DNA of 21,445 nt, taken from Candidatus Auribacterota bacterium. GTDB lineage: Bacteria; Auribacterota; JAFGBW01. Numbering within the stretch: position 1 is the first letter of the stretch; every line of letters starts with the position of its first letter. The stretch is taken from assembly GCA_016932965.1 (NCBI GenBank), contig JAFGBW010000023.1, positions 1 to 21,445 on the forward strand. Reading direction: 5' to 3'. Both the position numbers and the translations under genes were made by a program. Positions 14,889 to 21,445 of this stretch are shown piece by piece. The notes beneath the pieces were generated by a model. That model was not told the origin of the DNA. It did no database searches and worked only from the letters and a program-made list of their open reading frames with translations.

Positions 14889-14966
14889 CTCAAGTTGTAA
14901 CGCTTTGCTAGATGTAATTTGATTATATGCTAATAAATTATCATTTTTTTACTCCGATAGGACTGC

Positions 14967-16118
14967 ATGGTTTCTTCTGATTCAAATTCGATTTCAGGTA
15001 TTTTGGATGTCCATTCCAAAGGATTTGGGTTCGTAAGACAAAAATCCCATTTATACAGCGAATCCGATAATGATCCCTATGTTCCTCCTGAAATGATCAG
15101 ACGGATCCGGTTGAAATCAGGTTGTCTGATAGAAGGGGAACAGGGTGTGGGAAGAGAAGGCAAACCGGTCCTGTCCTTCATCTCCACCGTCAATGGATTG
15201 TCTCCGGATGCTTTTTCCAGGCTCCCTGCCTTTTCATCCCTGACCACCATATCTCCGGATGAAAAAATCCATCTGGAAACCAAAGGAGGCCCTTTGTCCA
15301 TGAGGATCATGGACCTTCTGGTCCCTCTTGGAAAAGGGTCACGTTCCCTGATTGTTTCACCTCCAAAAGCCGGAAAAACCACCATACTGAAAGAACTCGC
15401 CCATGCCGTTGCCGTCAACCATCCGGAAATCCAGATTTACGCTCTTTTAATCGACGAACGGCCTGAAGAAGTAACCGATATCCGGCGTTCCATCAAAGGA
15501 GAAGTTTTGGCTTCCAGCATGGATCAGAGCATCGGTAATCATGTCAGGCTCGCCAGGCTTGCCAGTGAAATGGTAAAAAGAAAAGTGGAAGCAGGTGAAA
15601 ATGTTTTTCTTCTCATCGATTCCATCACTCGCGTCTCCCGGGCATTCAACAATATGGAAGGTAATTCCGGCCGAACATTAAGCGGAGGCCTTGATTCCAG
15701 GGCCATGGAATTCCCGCGCTCTTTTTTCGGCTCAGCCAGAAAAATCGAACACAAGGGCAGCCTCACGATCATCGGCACAACCCTGGTTGAAACAGGGTCC
15801 CGCATGGACGAACTCATTTTCCAGGAATTCCAGGGAACCGGCAACCAGGAGGTCATCTTAAGCCGCAAGCTCGCCGACAAAAGAATATTCCCCGCCATCG
15901 ACATCATCCGCTCCAGGACACGGCGCGAAGAACTGATTCTTTCCCCGGATGACCTCGAGGCAGCGACACGCATCCGGAAGGGACTTTCAGGCTTGAATCC
16001 TGATGTCGCCATGGAAAGACTCATCGAAACCATCCAGAAATATGAAACCAATGCCGACTTCGTCCGCATGCTTTTAAACGCCAAAGTCTCCAAGTCCACT
16101 CCTATCAGGGAAGACTGA
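14967..16118 (+). CDS. rho: Transcription termination factor Rho, short form
   Basis: 383 residues, compared with about 419 in E. coli. The protein starts almost directly with the cold-shock-type RNA-binding fold (GILDVHSKGFGFVRQ, DPYVPPEMIRRIRLKSGCLIEG), so the usual N-terminal helical Rho_N domain is missing. The ATPase part is canonical: Walker A SPPKAGKTT near 130, LIDERPEEVTD(I)RRS with GEVLASS, Walker B LLIDSITR, the R-loop/secondary RNA site SGGLDSRAMEFPRSFFG, and GTGNQEVILSRKLADKRIFPAID. Rho is a hexameric RNA helicase that terminates transcription. A GATAGGA ribosome site lies about 5 bases before the ATG. It stands alone, with a structured leader upstream that could serve autoregulation, which is known for rho in other bacteria by attenuation. 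Two hairpins cover its end. Confidence 0.95.
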   Translation: MVSSDSNSISGILDVHSKGFGFVRQKSHLYSESDNDPYVPPEMIRRIRLKSGCLIEGEQGVGREGKPVLSFISTVNGLSPDAFSRLPAFSSLTTISPDEKIHLETKGGPLSMRIMDLLVPLGKGSRSLIVSPPKAGKTTILKELAHAVAVNHPEIQIYALLIDERPEEVTDIRRSIKGEVLASSMDQSIGNHVRLARLASEMVKRKVEAGENVFLLIDSITRVSRAFNNMEGNSGRTLSGGLDSRAMEFPRSFFGSARKIEHKGSLTIIGTTLVETGSRMDELIFQEFQGTGNQEVILSRKLADKRIFPAIDIIRSRTRREELILSPDDLEAATRIRKGLSGLNPDVAMERLIETIQKYETNADFVRMLLNAKVSKSTPIRED

Positions 16119-16141
16119 TAGGATGGAAACGGATTCCATCT
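16101..16141 (+). terminator. Tandem hairpins across the rho stop codon (no T tract)
   Basis: CCTATCAG (16101-16108) and CTGATAGG (16115-16122) form a perfect 8-bp stem with a 6-nt loop that includes the stop codon. GATGGAA (16122-16128) and TTCCATC (16134-16140) form a second perfect 7-bp stem with a 5-nt loop. No run of T follows, so this is not a classical intrinsic terminator; 3'-end protection or a recognition element is possible. Confidence 0.45.
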
Positions 16142-16227
16142 GCAGAAATATGCTGTAGCCTTCTATTTCATCCTCATTGCTGTCCAATATAAATTTTAAT
16201 AGAAATATAGGGTCACCACGACGTCAT

Positions 16228-16320
16228 GAGTGTTGAGTTATAAGTTAACAAATAAAATTCATTTAAACTCAACACCCTTAACTCTTTTTACCCTCCGTGC
16301 TCTTCGTATCCTTCGTGATG
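16228..16320. repeat. Repeat-like intergenic patch with 10-bp inverted repeat
   Basis: GTGTTGAGTT (16230-16239) recurs inverted as AACTCAACAC (16266-16275) with 26 bases between; TTAACTC follows at 16279-16285. A stretch with reiterated TCCGTG/TTCGT words follows (16293-16318). Such TTGAGTT and CTTCGTG word patches recur between genes in many environmental genomes. Copy number cannot be tested from one window. Confidence 0.4.
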
Positions 16321-16369
16321 ACATTTATTCTTTAAACGAGGTGATAATACTATCTTGTCTGTTAGCATC

Positions 16370-16398
16370 TTGATTTTGGATAAATAACTACTTATAAT
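16370..16398 (+). promoter_or_regulatory. Promoter for the pseudopilin operon
   Basis: TTGATT (16370-16375) and a perfect TATAAT (16393-16398) are 17 bases apart. Transcription would start near 16405, leaving a leader of about 125 nt before the pseudopilin start. Confidence 0.6.
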
Positions 16399-16480
16399 GA
16401 TTATTTTGGACATAAACGATTCATCCGGAAAACCAACGCCATGAAGCGGCTTTTCTCTTTCAATCAAAAGGCTGATGCAC

Positions 16481-16487
16481 AGGGAGG
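16481..16487 (+). promoter_or_regulatory. Ribosome binding site of the leader ORF
   Basis: AGGGAGG seven bases before ATG 16495. It is 43 bases before the pseudopilin ATG, too far to serve that gene directly. Confidence 0.55.
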
Positions 16488-16494
16488 CATTTTT

Positions 16495-16533
16495 ATGGAG
16501 TTTTTTTATAAAAATGTTATAATAAAATCATGA
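16495..16533 (+). CDS. Possible 12-codon leader ORF upstream of pseudopilin
   Basis: AGGGAGG (16481-16487) is the best ribosome site in this region and lies 7 bases before ATG 16495, which opens a frame of 12 codons (MEFFYKNVIIKS) ending in TGA at 16531-16533. That stop overlaps the pseudopilin ATG at 16530 as ATGA. The pseudopilin itself has no ribosome site. The arrangement suggests translational coupling or a regulatory leader peptide. The peptide itself has no recognisable function. Confidence 0.4.
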   Translation: MEFFYKNVIIKS

Positions 16534-17210
16534 GAATGGAAAAACAGGCTTTCACCTTGATCGAACTGCTGGTGGTCATCGGGATCATTCTCATCCTCAT
16601 AGGTCTGGTTGTCCCCCTGGCCGGATCCGCCATGAACAAAGCCAATATTGCCGCTGCCAAGGCCAATCTTGAAAAAATCGAAATAGCGGTGCGTAACTAT
16701 GAAGCCTCATTCGGGACCTACCCGCCGGATCTGAGCTGGCGTTTTCTCGGACAAAAGCTCTATTCCAGGAATTTCGGCATAGTCCTTCCTGTTCTTCATT
16801 TTGAAGATAAATGGAAATACAATACCGATGTGGACAGTGAAGGTTTTTCCCGGGCTGTTTACAAAGACCCCTGGGGCAATCCTTATCTCCTTTACTGGGT
16901 GGGAATAAACGACATCAATAAAAACCCGGGAATGACCAACACTTTTCCCAAAACCACCAGCGGCTCGAGTTATGCGGACTATGCTTATCAGTCTTTTCAG
17001 AGCCTGATCGCAAGCAACCGGTATTTGGCCAATAAAGGACTGCTCCATTATGTGCTGGCCATGGACAGTAACGGCAGTCCCATGCCGACTAAGCTGTCCA
17101 AGAGTTTTCTCCTTTGGTCCATGGGGCCTGACGGTGTTACCGGCACACCCGCGGATGATACTAATGATGATATTGGAAACTGGGGAACCACCAGAGGAAA
17201 AATGATGTGA
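16530..17210 (+). CDS. GspG-like major pseudopilin (type II secretion/type IV pilus)
   Basis: The class III leader MRMEKQA is followed by FTLIELLVVIGIILIL, with glutamate at +5 and cleavage before F, then a hydrophobic helix. The rest resembles the T2SSG domain: an N-terminal helix with ANLEKIEIAVRNYEASFGTYPP, the DPWGNPYLLYW block typical of GspG, and an acidic end MGPDGVTGTPADDTNDDIGNW that matches the calcium-binding loop of GspG. Such pseudopilins build the periplasmic piston of type II secretion. At 226 residues it is longer than classical GspG (about 140). Start is at 16530 or 16536; neither has its own ribosome site. Its last codons overlap the next pilin gene, so the two are coupled. 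The remaining secretion genes are not in the window. Confidence 0.88.
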   Translation: MRMEKQAFTLIELLVVIGIILILIGLVVPLAGSAMNKANIAAAKANLEKIEIAVRNYEASFGTYPPDLSWRFLGQKLYSRNFGIVLPVLHFEDKWKYNTDVDSEGFSRAVYKDPWGNPYLLYWVGINDINKNPGMTNTFPKTTSGSSYADYAYQSFQSLIASNRYLANKGLLHYVLAMDSNGSPMPTKLSKSFLLWSMGPDGVTGTPADDTNDDIGNWGTTRGKMM

Positions 17211-17731
17211 AAAAACAAGCTTTTACTCTCATTGAACTGCTCGTTGTGATCGGCATTTTGATCGTATTAATGGCTTTGATCAGCGGAGGCGGCGTTTTGG
17301 CCATGAAGAAATCCAAAATCCAAAAGGCCCAGACTGAAATCATGAACGTCCTGTCTGCCGTCAACATGTACCGCTCTGATATCGGTATCATGCCAAAAGA
17401 TGCCACATTAGACCGCCTGGGAAAATCACTCAGTAAATCCATGATCTTCGGCGTAACGGACTATTCGACCATTTTCGGCCCTTATTTCGAGTTCAAGGAA
17501 AATAACTCAAGAGATACCGGAAGCAACAGCAACAAGGAATTGATCGACCCGTGGGGAAATCCCTATCATTATTTTTATCCGGCTCAGCTGAATAAAACAC
17601 CTGCTCCAGCTGGTCTGCCGGCTACAGGCACCAGCAGCTATAAAACGCTTGATAATGGTTTCCCGATCGTCTTTTCAAACGGCCCGGACGGAAATATGTA
17701 CACGGACGACGATATCGGCACCTGGAAATAA
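17207..17731 (+). CDS. Second GspG-like pseudopilin
   Basis: 174 residues starting at GTG 17207, which overlaps the TGA of the upstream pseudopilin (GTGA); AGAGGA upstream serves as ribosome site. The leader MKKQA precedes FTLIELLVVIGILIVL with glutamate at +5. A KAQTEIMNVLSAVNMYRSDIG helix, the DPWGNPYHYFYP block and a terminal PDGNMYTDDDIGTW calcium-type loop place it with GspG-like pseudopilins. It is clearly a paralogue of the preceding gene, shorter in the central region. Two GspG-like genes in tandem suggest different subunits of one fibre or a recent duplication with divergence. It probably functions in the cell envelope after processing by the prepilin peptidase. Confidence 0.88.
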   Translation: MKKQAFTLIELLVVIGILIVLMALISGGGVLAMKKSKIQKAQTEIMNVLSAVNMYRSDIGIMPKDATLDRLGKSLSKSMIFGVTDYSTIFGPYFEFKENNSRDTGSNSNKELIDPWGNPYHYFYPAQLNKTPAPAGLPATGTSSYKTLDNGFPIVFSNGPDGNMYTDDDIGTWK

Positions 17732-17761
17732 ACCCCGCTTGGATGCTTCTTTCTGACTATC

Positions 17762-18355
17762 ATGAAACCGAAAGCCCCCTCTATTCTTCTTGTTTCCCAA
17801 TCTCCCAGGCGCAGGGAAATCCTGGAAACATTCGGTTTCCGCGTTCAGGTCCAAAACCCCCGTGCTTCAATCCCCGAAGTCAATCTGGGCGAAAACAAGA
17901 TGAACACCCCTGAAAAGGTAGTCTGTGAAAACGCAAAAAGAAAAGCCGGCTCCGTTTCAACTGCAGGGCATGACTGGGTCCTTTCATCCGACACCATCGT
18001 GGTATTGAACGGAAAGCAGTATGGAAAACCCCGGAACAAAAAAGAGGCCCTTCTTTTTTTAAGCGAATTATCCGGAAAAACGCACCAGGTTTTCAGCAGC
18101 TATTATTTAAGAAGAAAAAGCCAGAGCTGGACCGGCTATGACGTCAGTCATGTGACTTTTAAAAAACTCTCGAGATCCCAGATCCTGGATTACCTGAAAC
18201 AGGTAGAGGTCATGGACAAAGCCGGTGCCTATGCGATTCAAAACGGCGGGGAAAGAATCATTGCCGGTTTTCAAGGCTCCTTCTACACGATCATGGGGCT
18301 GCCCATAGAAAAGATCATTGCCAGGATAACCCCAAAAAAAATCATTAGACAATAA
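17762..18355 (+). CDS. maf: Maf-family nucleoside triphosphate pyrophosphatase
   Basis: 197 residues with the Maf signatures: the N-terminal SQSPRRREIL phosphate-binding motif (usual SxSPRR), SSDTIVVLNGKQYGKP (usual AADTxV) in the middle, and DKAGAYAIQ with GSFYTIMGLP near the C-terminus. Maf proteins hydrolyse non-canonical nucleotides (dTTP/UTP or modified bases, depending on subfamily) in the cytoplasm. They have been linked to house-cleaning and to septum arrest when overproduced. Length is normal. No ribosome site stands out before the ATG, 31 bases after the pseudopilin stop, so it may ride on that transcript. The subfamily cannot be fixed from sequence by eye. Confidence 0.9.
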   Translation: MKPKAPSILLVSQSPRRREILETFGFRVQVQNPRASIPEVNLGENKMNTPEKVVCENAKRKAGSVSTAGHDWVLSSDTIVVLNGKQYGKPRNKKEALLFLSELSGKTHQVFSSYYLRRKSQSWTGYDVSHVTFKKLSRSQILDYLKQVEVMDKAGAYAIQNGGERIIAGFQGSFYTIMGLPIEKIIARITPKKIIRQ

Positions 18356-18406
18356 AGAAGAATTCCTTTAGAGAAAAGAATAAATTCAAATAGGGAAGGA
18401 TTTTCT

Positions 18407-19180
18407 GTGAAGAAATTAATTTACTTCTTCATTGTTCTGGTGTTAGGGGTACTGGCTTTTTTTTATTACCAATTCGGCATCACCTCGTTATACGGCGTCA
18501 ACGGCCTGGGTAAAATTCCCGTTTCCTGCATGTATTGCCAATATAAAAACCGGTGGGATGACAAATACTGCTGGAAGTGCGGAAAACAGACCTATCCGCT
18601 GCAAAAATGCCCCTCATGCGGATACGAGAATGTGCTCACCGACACGTATTGTGTCCAATGCGCAAAAGAACTGCCTCCCCTGTCGTATCTGTTACAATTA
18701 AAAAGATGGATCATCAAAAAACGGGCAGGGATGTCCATAGCCGTTCAAAAACCTTTGTCCCAGGAAGACTCGCCTGTTGTCTCCTTTATCAGGACCCTGT
18801 TTAACCACGTCACTGAAAAACCGGAACCAAGTCGCGCCCCTGTTTCGTCTCGGGTTGAAAAAAAGCCGGCGGCACCTCCCAGGCAGGAGCTCATCACGAT
18901 TACCTGGAGGAAACCGGACAACAGCAAAAAACACAGCATTTACTTAAAAGCAGAAAATAAAAATCCGACAGGCGTCAATGTGGATATCCGTGTCGCGTTC
19001 TCCAATTTCTGGACTGGTTACAAGGATGAAACGACTGTCAGAATGAGTCTTCAGCCTAATTCTTTCCTTGAAAAGGAAGTCTATCTGCCTAGTTATTATG
19101 TCCCGAAACAAAAGGCTTCTTACGACTCAAATTATTCCGTGGATAAAACAGAGATCGTGACCTTTCAGCCCTGGGGATAA
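18407..19180 (+). CDS. Membrane-anchored double zinc-ribbon protein
   Basis: 257 residues beginning at GTG 18407 with an excellent AGGGAAGGA ribosome site six bases upstream. Two lysines and a hydrophobic helix (about 4-23) form a signal anchor. Two zinc ribbons follow: CMYC...CWKC (about 41-58) and CPSC...CVQC (about 69-86), the double-zinc-ribbon pattern. A basic, proline-rich linker leads to a C-terminal beta-rich domain (about 160-257; ITITWRKPD, KAENKNPTGVNVDIRVAFSN, SLQPNSFLEKEVYLP), which looks like an Ig/FxLYD-type fold. By the positive-inside rule the ribbons should be outside the cytoplasm. The function is unknown. It ends 4 bases from the convergent TPR gene. Compare the zinc ribbon in the aspartyl protease at 6.5-7.3 kb. 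Confidence 0.75.
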   Translation: MKKLIYFFIVLVLGVLAFFYYQFGITSLYGVNGLGKIPVSCMYCQYKNRWDDKYCWKCGKQTYPLQKCPSCGYENVLTDTYCVQCAKELPPLSYLLQLKRWIIKKRAGMSIAVQKPLSQEDSPVVSFIRTLFNHVTEKPEPSRAPVSSRVEKKPAAPPRQELITITWRKPDNSKKHSIYLKAENKNPTGVNVDIRVAFSNFWTGYKDETTVRMSLQPNSFLEKEVYLPSYYVPKQKASYDSNYSVDKTEIVTFQPWG

Positions 19181-19184
19181 AAAA

Positions 19185-21005
19185 TCATTCCCGTTTCCTG
19201 TCCATATCCTTTTTGATTTTTTCAGACTCCCGCTGGTAACTCCTTGCTATTTCCAGTGAAGCAAACTTGGCTGCTTTGGTATTAGGAAACTCTTTGATGA
19301 TTTGCAGAAAACACTCGCGGCCTTGAGAAAATTTATCCTGCAGGATAAGCATCCTCGCCCTCTGAAAACAGGCCTCCTCATAATATTCTGAGTCAGGATA
19401 GTTCTTTACAATCTCTCTATAGTATCCTTCGGCCTTCCCATACAGACGCAAATGAACCAGGCTGGAAGCCGCCCTGTAATAGGCTATCTGCGTTTCCTCA
19501 TTCTTTGGAAAATGTTCGATCACCTTTGCGTATAATTCCACGACTTTTTTATGCAATTCATCAGATGGTTTGTCCTGGTCCTCAAGCGCCTGATACATGA
19601 TATCCGCCGCTTTCATCATGGCCTTTAAAAGTGTTTCCACGGAAGGATATTCATCCGGAATGCTCATCAACAACTGGCCCGCTTCCCGGTATTTCTCCTC
19701 CTGAAGAAGCATTTCACCCTTTTCCAGTTTTTCCCTGGCTTTTAATATATAGGCCGGTGTTTGTCTTCTCTGGGCCTGTAAAATAAATAAAAACAAAAAT
19801 AAACCGGCCACCCCGGTTATGAAACCGGCAAAGGCCAGGCCCTTCCATTTAAATTGGGAGGAGGGTTCTCCTCCTGGCGGCTGAGTGAGAACGACTGTTT
19901 TACCTCCCGGCAGTTCCTCTGCCGTTTTCTGCCCGGAAACCGGGGACGGCATCTCTTGGGATGCTTTTTGAGTGGCAGGTGAAGTGAGCGGCATCGTTAC
20001 GGGGGGGGGAACAACCGACTGGGCAGCAATGGTGTCGCCGATCCTTTCGCTTTCAGCCAGGGCCCTGGAATCCATCTTATCCACTTCGGCAAGAACCGCC
20101 TCGAGTTCCTGTTCCCCTTTCACCGTGCCGGAGGAAGAAGGATCCTTTGCCGGTTTCTCGGTTTTGATTTCAACAGATGCAACCTCTGCACTGCCGGATT
20201 CTTTGACCTCCGCCGGAACAGACGATAGGTCTGGTCCGGATTTTTCCTGATTCGCTCCTGGACTATCCTCCTCCTGGCCGCTTGTCTGTTCGCTGTTTAA
20301 AAGCTTGGATAATTCCTCTTCACTCATTAATCTTCCCGGATCGTCCGGAGTTAAATCCTCTACCCTGACCTTTTCAGAATGCCCTTTTGATTCCTCTTTT
20401 CCCTCTGCTTCAGCAGATACCCCCCCCGTATCCTCGTCCGTCAATCCCAAAGCAGCCTTCTGTTCTTGTGTTAAAGACAGGTCCCCAAACGTTACTTTCT
20501 CGCTTTCTCCTGTTGAGAGAATCTTTTCCAGTTCTCCCTCTGGCAGAAGATCTTCGAGCTGTTCTCCATCGGTTCGAGGAGGATTTTCCTTATCTTTCGA
20601 TTCCAAAGGAACTTGATTGCCCTCTGAAGCAGATGAAGGCTTCAATCCCTTCTCACGGATATTTGTCTCACATTCTTCGAGGAGTTTTTTTGCCTCTTCA
20701 TTTGTAGGATCGACCTGCAACGCTTCACGGATCACTCTCCCGGCCTCGAAATAGTCTCCTGCCTGCATGAGCGAGACCGCCTGGTTGATGAGACGCTTGA
20801 TCTCCTCCACCTTCTTGTTGATGACCTCTATCAGCTGGGATTTCTTTTCAGCCAGGTCCTCGAGTTCCTTTTCTTTTTTTTCTATGACGTTGCTGGCTTT
20901 AAGAACAGAAGAAGAAACCTCTTCCATGTCCACTTTTTTTGAAGGAGAAGCGGATAAAGGTGGATTCGAAATTTTTTTTTCCAGATCCTCATCCTGGTCG
21001 GTCAT
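19185..21005 (-). CDS. TPR protein with a central membrane span
   Basis: 606 residues. The N-terminal part has a coiled coil (about 30-70) and a TPR-like pair (INQAVSLMQAGDYFEAGRVI, about 73-115). Residues 120-385 are acidic and low in complexity, probably disordered. One membrane helix (about 390-410, WKGLAFAGFITGVAGLFLFL) follows. The C-terminal part (415-606) holds further TPR units of the BamD/YbgF kind (EKGEMLLQEEKYREAGQLL, LYAKVIEHFPKNEETQIAYY, EGYYREIVKNYPDSEYYEEA, GRECFLQIIKEFPNTKAAK). The TPR array would be outside and the acidic part inside, or the reverse. The disordered part repeats an (E)LxxLL pattern: ELEKIL, ELSKLL, ELEAVL. TPR proteins mediate protein contacts; the partner is unknown. 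It shares a unit with the TPR gene to its right, 60 bases apart. Confidence 0.78.
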   Translation of the reverse strand: MTDQDEDLEKKISNPPLSASPSKKVDMEEVSSSVLKASNVIEKKEKELEDLAEKKSQLIEVINKKVEEIKRLINQAVSLMQAGDYFEAGRVIREALQVDPTNEEAKKLLEECETNIREKGLKPSSASEGNQVPLESKDKENPPRTDGEQLEDLLPEGELEKILSTGESEKVTFGDLSLTQEQKAALGLTDEDTGGVSAEAEGKEESKGHSEKVRVEDLTPDDPGRLMSEEELSKLLNSEQTSGQEEDSPGANQEKSGPDLSSVPAEVKESGSAEVASVEIKTEKPAKDPSSSGTVKGEQELEAVLAEVDKMDSRALAESERIGDTIAAQSVVPPPVTMPLTSPATQKASQEMPSPVSGQKTAEELPGGKTVVLTQPPGGEPSSQFKWKGLAFAGFITGVAGLFLFLFILQAQRRQTPAYILKAREKLEKGEMLLQEEKYREAGQLLMSIPDEYPSVETLLKAMMKAADIMYQALEDQDKPSDELHKKVVELYAKVIEHFPKNEETQIAYYRAASSLVHLRLYGKAEGYYREIVKNYPDSEYYEEACFQRARMLILQDKFSQGRECFLQIIKEFPNTKAAKFASLEIARSYQRESEKIKKDMDRKRE

Positions 21006-21065
21006 GACGCATTCCCCTGGTTAAAGTACATCGCCTTTATATACGGACTTCCTGATTCTGGAAAC

Positions 21066-21445
21066 TCACTTCTCATTTCCCAGCTCGTTCCACGTATCCA
21101 GCGCTTTCCTGAATTCTCCTTCCTGATAGAGCTGAAATCCGGTTCTCATTTTATTTTTCAATTGAATGAGACGCCCCTCCTCCTCCTCAATCCATCTAAG
21201 AACCCTGAATTTAGACTCTTCACAAGCTCGTATCTCCCTTAACCGGCCTTGAGCCAGGCAGATTCCCTCCTGAGCCTTTTTGTTGAACGGATCCAAATTC
21301 AGCACTTCATTCCATTTGCGTAAGGCCTCATCAATCTGATTACCCTTGAATAATGAATCCGCTTCCACGTTTGCTTTCTCCACCTTCTCCAGTCTTTCCT
21401 GTTTTTCCCTTTGCTCTCTCTGCTTCTCTTCGTAAATCCTTTTCA
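21066..21445 (-). CDS. TPR/coiled-coil protein, C-terminal fragment (runs off the window)
   Basis: The reading frame is open to the right edge, so the N-terminus lies outside; a GTG at 21383 is only an internal valine codon. The visible 126 residues begin with a Glu/Lys/Gln/Arg-rich helix (EKQREQREKQERLEK), followed by a TPR-like unit (ADSLFKGNQIDEALRKWNEV with LDPFNKKAQEGI), a charged helix, and a second unit (GFQLYQEGEFRKALDTWNEL) just before the stop. It lies upstream of the larger TPR gene on the same strand. The TPR units resemble N-terminal TPR units of that neighbour, suggesting related or partner proteins. Function unknown. Confidence 0.7.
   Translation of the reverse strand, partial: KRIYEEKQREQREKQERLEKVEKANVEADSLFKGNQIDEALRKWNEVLNLDPFNKKAQEGICLAQGRLREIRACEESKFRVLRWIEEEEGRLIQLKNKMRTGFQLYQEGEFRKALDTWNELGNEK

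Larger units (their letters stand above)
16119..16494. other. Gene-free spacer between rho and pseudopilins
   Basis: About 375 bases without a gene. It contains the second rho hairpin, a repeat-like patch with an inverted repeat (16228-16320), a good promoter at 16370-16398 and the ribosome site of a possible leader ORF. No tRNA or known RNA family was seen. Confidence 0.6.

Noticed and set aside
14754-14966. Known riboswitch upstream of rho (cobalamin, TPP, SAM, c-di-GMP, FMN)
   Set aside because: None of the conserved cores of these classes could be found; kept as an unassigned structured leader.
15539-16099. 186-codon minus-strand frame opposite rho
   Set aside because: Serine- and methionine-rich reverse image of the rho coding sequence, no family features.
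20305-20707. Plus-strand frames opposite the TPR protein
   Set aside because: Serine/proline-rich reverse images of the acidic linker; no start signals.
1-21445. CRISPR arrays, tRNA or rRNA genes, transposases, phage genes
   Set aside because: No regularly spaced repeats, cloverleaf-like signatures or DDE/tyrosine-recombinase proteins were seen.

Overview
This window looks like chromosome from an uncultivated, motile or surface-attached, diderm (Gram-negative type) bacterium. The evidence is an LPS-type heptose kinase (RfaE1), type IV pilus/type II secretion components (the PilT C-terminus and three prepilin-type proteins), Rho, a sigma-54 activator and a CheX phosphatase. Base composition is intermediate. 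Several features are typical of deep-branching candidate phyla: exported zinc ribbons, CHASE2 kinases and large TPR proteins with a central membrane anchor. I cannot assign a phylum. There are no tRNA or rRNA genes, CRISPR arrays, transposases or integrases.

Left part (1-6486, + strand): the 3' end of a PilT-type ATPase, then a 570-base gene-free region. That region holds a terminator-like hairpin, a dyad with a 5-nt centre and a good match to a sigma-54 promoter (579-595). Next is an exported protein of unknown function (from 706) that carries two tandem copies of a C-terminal domain and is split by a one-base frameshift near 1921. After it come a pilin-like protein, a CHASE2-domain histidine kinase and an NtrC-family response regulator. 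Kinase and regulator genes overlap by 8 bases and form a two-component pair; the sigma-54-like promoter upstream makes the exported protein a plausible target.

Middle part (6507-14058, - strand): an envelope-glycan cluster. In transcription order it holds a GT-C membrane glycosyltransferase with an HKEPR motif, a small single-span protein, a second GT-C-like membrane protein, asparagine synthase (AsnB), heptose-7-phosphate kinase (RfaE1) and an exported zinc-ribbon plus retropepsin-like aspartyl protease. ATGA overlaps indicate translational coupling, and a promoter at the end of asnB probably drives the last two genes separately. A divergent, overlapping promoter region separates this cluster from cheX.

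Right part (14168-21445): cheX, then a 316-base leader rich in hairpins, then a short-form rho without the usual N-terminal helical domain. A 411-base spacer follows, with a repeat-like patch, a promoter and a possible 12-codon leader ORF. It leads into two GspG-like pseudopilins, a Maf nucleotide pyrophosphatase and a membrane-anchored double zinc-ribbon protein. Converging from the right edge are two TPR proteins, one of them a 606-aa protein with one central transmembrane span. The most interesting points are the frameshifted duplicated exported protein with its candidate sigma-54 control, the exported zinc ribbons, the structured rho leader, and the leader ORF coupled to a pseudopilin gene.
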